A stretch of DNA of 64,000 nt from Neurospora intermedia. Taxonomy: Eukaryota; Ascomycota; Sordariomycetes; Sordariales; Sordariaceae. Below, piece after piece: positions 60,406-64,000 of this stretch; position 1 is the first letter of the stretch; every line of letters starts with the position of its first letter. A program made the translations under genes and the position numbers. Location of the stretch: contig BTPP01000002.1 of NCBI GenBank assembly GCA_037102815.1, positions 2,976,001 through 3,040,000 of the forward strand, read 5' to 3'. The notes beneath the pieces were generated by a model that saw nothing but the letters and a program-made list of their open reading frames with translations, made no database searches and was not told the origin of the DNA.

Positions 60406-62257
60406 ATGGACCCGGCCACCAAAGGAACAACCAGAGCCTCCTCTGCATCCACATCCCTCTTTGGGATGGGAGGAGGCTCGCAGCATAAATACTCACCACT
60501 CGGTCACGATGGCGATGATTCAGAGGGTCAGACTCAGTTGCTTCCCGGCGAGTCAACAGCTGAAGACTTGGACGAGGAAAGCCAACTTCAGCAACAGAAA
60601 ACAAGAGGTTTGCTGTATCGGTTGGTATGGGGAGATCCTAACAAGATCTTTGTCAAACTCATCATGTTCCTCTTGATGATTCCTCTGTTTAGCTACCTGG
60701 CTGCTGCTTCTCTGTGAGCTCCGTTCTGCTTCTTACCTACCCTATGTTCACGTCAAAGAGACTAACAAACTCATCAGACGAGTACTATCCCCAAATCCAG
60801 CATCATGCGACAGCCCAGAGCTTGGTTACCAGTGTAACTCAAAGACAACCCACACATGGGGTCAATACTCGCCCTTCTTCTCCGTCCCGTCGGAAATCTC
60901 CCCCTCCGTTCCCGAGGGTTGCCGCCTCACCTTCGCCCAAGTTCTTTCCCGCCACGGCGCCCGCTTCCCAACTCCCGGTAAAGCCGCCGCCATCTCCGCC
61001 GTTCTCACCAAAATCAAAACCTCCGCCACATGGTACGCCCCCGACTTCGAGTTCATCAAAGACTACAACTATGTCCTCGGTGTCGACCAGCTCACTGCCT
61101 TTGGCGAGCAAGAGATGGTCAACTCGGGCATTAAATTCTACCAACGCTACGCTTCCCTCATCCGGGACTACACTGACCCAGAATTCCTCCCCTTTGTCCG
61201 CGCCTCCGGGCAGGAGCGCGTCATTGCCTCAGCTGAGAACTTCACCACAGGGTTCTACTCCGCCCTCCTTGCCGACAAGAACCCACCCTCTTCCTCCCTC
61301 CCGCTTCCCCGCCAGGAAATGGTCATCATCTCGGAATCGCCCACGGCCAACAACACCATGCACCACGGTCTCTGCCGCGCTTTCGAGGACTCCACCACCG
61401 GCGATGAGGCCCAGGCGACCTTTATAGCTGCCAACTTCCCGCCCATCACCGCGCGGTTGAATGCGCAGCGTTTCAAAGGCGTCACTCTTTCCGACACTGA
61501 CGTGCTCTCGCTCATGGATCTCTGCCCCTTTGACACCGTCGCTTACCCGCCCTCCTCCTCTCACACCACCTCGTCCTCTCCCTCGGGGGGAAGCAAGCTC
61601 TCCCCCTTTTGCTCCCTTTTTACCGCTCAAGACTTTACCGTATACGACTACCTCCAGTCCCTCGGCAAGTTTTACGGCTACGGCCCGGGTAATTCTCTGG
61701 CTGCCACGCAGGGGGTGGGGTACGTGAACGAGCTTCTGGCTCGCCTCACGGTTTCCCCGGTGGTGGATAACACGACCACCAATTCCACGCTGGACGGGAA
61801 CGAGGACACGTTTCCGCTGAGTAGGAACAGGACGGTGTTTGCGGATTTCAGTCATGATAATGATATGATGGGGATCTTGACTGCTCTGAGAATCTTTGAG
61901 GGGGTGGATGCGGAGAAGATGATGGATAACACGACGATACCGAAAGAGTATGGGGAGACTGGCGATGATCCGGTGAAATTGAAAGAGAGGGAGGGGTTGT
62001 TCAAGGTTAGTTGGGTGGTGCCGTTTGCGGCGAGGGTGTATTTTGAAAAGATGGTTTGTGATGAGGATGGGAATGGGGAGATGGTTCAGAGCGAGGAGGA
62101 GCAGGACAAGGAGTTGGTGAGGATCTTGGTTAATGATAGGGTGGTTAAACTGAATGGATGTGAAGCCGATGAGTTGGGGAGGTGTAGGTTGGATAAATTT
62201 GTAGAGAGTATGGAGTTTGCCAGGAGGGGTGGAGATTGGGATAAGTGTTCTGCTTAG
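60406..62257 (+). CDS. Histidine acid phosphatase (phytase-like) with an N-terminal membrane anchor
   Basis: Two exons, 60406-60713 and 60778-62257 (64-nt intron), giving 595 aa. Residues 1-80 are hydrophilic and probably cytosolic. Residues 81-101 (IFVKLIMFLLMIPLFSYLAAA) form one membrane span, so this is a type II membrane or uncleaved-signal protein. The lumenal/extracellular part matches fungal 3-phytase A: CDSPELGYQC, THTWGQYSPFFSVPS, catalytic RHGARFP (161-167, nucleophile H162), and SHDN (H462, D463 as proton donor region). Cysteines at usual phytase positions and several N-glycosylation sequons are visible. It hydrolyses phosphomonoesters, possibly phytate. At 595 aa it is longer than secreted phytases (about 465) because of the anchor and inserts, for example SSSHTTSSSPSGGS. 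Start MDPATKGTTR is the first ATG in frame. Confidence 0.9.
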
Positions 62258-62646
62258 GGTAGCTTGGGTTGGTAAGTGAGGGATTTGGTATAGACAATAA
62301 GCAGATGTTGGCCTTTTTGCTCTTCGTTTTTGTGATTTGCGAGCGATGGAAGGAATGAATTTAGGTAAGCAAGTAAAGAACGTGTGCACCTCTATACTAA
62401 AGTTCCCTTGATAACCAATTCTTGGGAAACTGTAAAAAGGGCAGAACCACTAGAGGTACCCATTTGTTCAACCGTCGCAGAAAACTGTAAAGCAACCATG
62501 AACCTCAGAGATCATGCTCCCAATCATCGCCCACACTATCCATCATAAGCATCTGGCAATGAATACTGGCGGCAAGTGTCATGAACGCGACCGTGAAGCA
62601 TTCCGCTTTCACCTCAGGCGTCAGAAAGTCATGTCCGTCTTTACCA
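62258..62646. other. Convergent 3' region
   Basis: Lies between the phosphatase stop and the stop of the small minus-strand gene. No further feature is seen. Confidence 0.5.
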
Positions 62647-63225
62647 TCATCCCCATCCTTGTTTTGTAACCTGCACGCCCTGCGTCAACTGTTTTTCCAT
62701 TTTCCTTAGATCCTTCTCGTCGTTCACCTTTTTAACCACCTTGGACTTCTCGCTATCGACTAGTATTTCCTTCTGCTCCCTCTTCTTAGCCTCGGCGGCC
62801 AATTGCCAAACCTTTTGGTCGGGGACGGCCTTGTTGTGTACATGTATGTACGTCTTCTCCCAAGCACGTATAATTCTCAGGTTCTTCTCTTTTTCTTTCC
62901 CCCGGTGCTTCTCCCAGGCAGCTCGAATTCCCAGGTCGTTCTCTATGGCGGCGACCTGATTACTGATTTGATTCTTAGATGCTTGCTGCTTTTGCCTCTC
63001 CATCATCGCTAGCGGTGGCTCGTGGTACGCACCGGATTGTTCGGACCAGTCGGGCTCCTCGAGGGAGATATAGTCTGTGTTCAGTGACATGACCCAGCGT
63101 GCGGTGTCGAGCTGGCTGCGATCCCGCTGGATGTTCTTAAACTTTTTGGATAGTTAGTGATTGTTGTGGGAATAATTGCAAAGCATTGCACACCTCCAGA
63201 GATAAGGTGTACTAACGTACATCAT
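62647..63225 (-). CDS. Uncharacterised small charged protein
   Basis: The main exon is 62647-63141. A 9-nt first exon at 63217-63225 (MMY), joined by a 75-nt intron with a GTTAGT donor and a CACTAAC branch site, would give 167 aa starting MMYFKNIQRDRSQLDTARW. Without it, translation could start at 63090 (MSLNTDYISLEEPDW) for 147 aa. I recognise no domain. Residues about 50-160 are rich in Lys, Glu and Gln with heptad-like spacing (AAWEKHRGKEKEKN, AEAKKREQKEIL), so a coiled coil or long helix is likely. Composition and codon use look like real coding sequence. The tiny first exon is inferred and uncertain; upstream sequence in this frame is pyrimidine-rich and reaches a stop. Confidence 0.5.
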
Positions 63226-64000
63226 GTTGTCGTCCTGGATGACAGTAAAGTAAAACCGGTTATCGGCCAATTGGAATTTGGAGAGGCAAAGAGTAAGATG
63301 AAGAAGGAGAAGTCAAGAAGGAGGAAAATCAGGGGCACTTGTTGGTTTATATGTACGTGGACAGATTTTTGTTTCTTAATCTCTGACGTGCTGCAATGGG
63401 GCTGTGAAACTTGGTAAAGCTATGTGTGATCTGTCCTACACCCGGATGCAATGCATTGTTTAACTTGTTTGTTTTGGATATCTCGCATCTTCCTGGAATT
63501 CCTCGAGAGGTCGGGTACCATGTTTCGAACAAAAGTCTGATCCCCCTGATAAACCGGATAAAGCTGAAGAGATGAGGTCTTCACGTCTTGCTTGTTTTTG
63601 ACAAGCTAATTGTATCTTGTAGAGCAGGCGCTGCTGTTTAATTGAGGGAGAGCTTCCTTGACTGTCCTCTTCTTTAAGAATTTGAAGCAAGCCTTCCGCC
63701 TTTTGTCAGATCCAATGACAAGATATAAGACACTGCCTGACGAGGTGTCCACTTGCTGGAAGGCATACAAAGCAACCTTCTGGTCAACCTTGTCTTCCCA
63801 ATGTTCTCTATAAAACAGGTTCAGGGTCTGAGAAAGCGACATGATCTCAGGGTCCCTATACTCCTCTTCAGTAGAGTCCCATTGGCTTCGTTACCCTTGA
63901 AGCGTTGAGAGGTTGGTATAGTGGCATGGCTTGCTGACCCGAGCATGTGGCCTATGATACGACTAAGGTGAAATATATCAGCACAAGGTCAGTACAAAAA
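63226..64000. other. Right-edge region with an uncertain small ORF
   Basis: The first 150 bases are purine-rich on the + strand (pyrimidine-rich on the minus strand, like a leader). A minus-strand frame of 78 aa at 63606-63842 (MSLSQTLNLFYREHW) looks somewhat protein-like and is listed separately. The rest, to the window edge, shows nothing I can name. Confidence 0.4.
63606..63842 (-). CDS. Uncertain small ORF, 78 aa, possible exon
   Basis: ATG at 63842 opens a frame reading MSLSQTLNLFYREHW, then a hydrophobic strand (SGSVLYLVIGSDKRRK) and a basic stretch (CFKFLKKRTVKEAL). The alternation of charged and hydrophobic residues resembles a folded domain more than random sequence, but there is no family match I know. 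It could be the first exon of a gene whose later exons overlap 63460-63690, though I found no clear splice pair. Confidence 0.22.
   Translation of the reverse strand: MSLSQTLNLFYREHWEDKVDQKVALYAFQQVDTSSGSVLYLVIGSDKRRKACFKFLKKRTVKEALPQLNSSACSTRYN

Noticed and set aside
40960-62257. Secondary-metabolite or nutrient gene cluster (MFS, OPT, phosphatase)
   Set aside because: They are separated by unrelated housekeeping genes (MTR10, SmE, cyclo-ligase) and no core biosynthetic enzyme is present.
61229-62389. 386-codon minus-strand open frame
   Set aside because: It lies antisense to the phosphatase gene, whose motifs and splice structure are clear. C-rich third positions on the coding strand avoid stops on the other strand.
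1-64000. CRISPR arrays, rRNA or dispersed 5S genes
   Set aside because: No regularly spaced repeats were seen, and no sequence resembling the Neurospora 5S RNA was noticed.

Overview
The window looks like nuclear DNA of a filamentous ascomycete of the Sordariales, close to Neurospora or Sordaria. Three things point there. Genes are compact and have short introns (mostly 53-130 nt) with GTRNGT donors and CTAAC/CTGAC branch sites. The encoded proteins are typical of filamentous fungi (HRQ1 helicase, MTR10, YIP4, a Gyp5-like TBC protein, OPT and MFS transporters, CE16 esterase, a phytase-like phosphatase). The first 7 kb show saturated repeat-induced point mutation (RIP): extreme TpA richness and loss of CpA/TpG, while CpG survives.

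Layout. 1-7075 is a RIP-saturated, broken Ty3/Gypsy-type LTR element read on the + strand; it runs off the left edge. 7076 to about 7400 is a normal-composition tail that may be the 3' end/LTR of that element. From 7468 onward the sequence is ordinary euchromatin with 16 confidently modelled protein genes, one F-box-like protein gene, one less certain small gene, one tRNA, and two very uncertain ORFs. In order: G-patch protein (+), YIP4 (-), CAX-type cation/H+ exchanger (-), HRQ1 helicase (-), CE16 esterase (+), Q-rich SS18/Snf11-like protein (+), TBC Rab-GAP (+), reticulon-like protein (+), intron-containing tRNA-Gln(CUG) (+), histidinol-phosphate aminotransferase his-5 (-), F-box-like protein (-), MFS hexose transporter (-), a 6-kb gene-poor stretch, MTR10 importin (-), SmE (+), 5-formyl-THF cyclo-ligase (-), OPT transporter (+), membrane-anchored histidine acid phosphatase (+), and a small uncharacterised gene (-) near the right edge.

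The genes are mostly independent housekeeping functions and do not form one pathway or a biosynthetic cluster. Themes that recur are membrane traffic and ER/Golgi shape (YIP4, TBC GAP, reticulon), nutrient acquisition (hexose transporter, OPT, esterase, phosphatase), and RNA handling (G-patch protein, MTR10, SmE, tRNA). Exon boundaries were set by hand from splice signals, reading-frame continuity and family resemblance; all models close in frame. I found no convincing new multi-gene system. The points most worth a second look are the sharp RIP boundary 390 bp from a housekeeping gene, a GGGTTAGGG motif present five times between genes (three times 310-455 bp upstream of a start codon), a phytase-like enzyme with an N-terminal membrane anchor, and a split, insertion-bearing SS18/Snf11-like domain.
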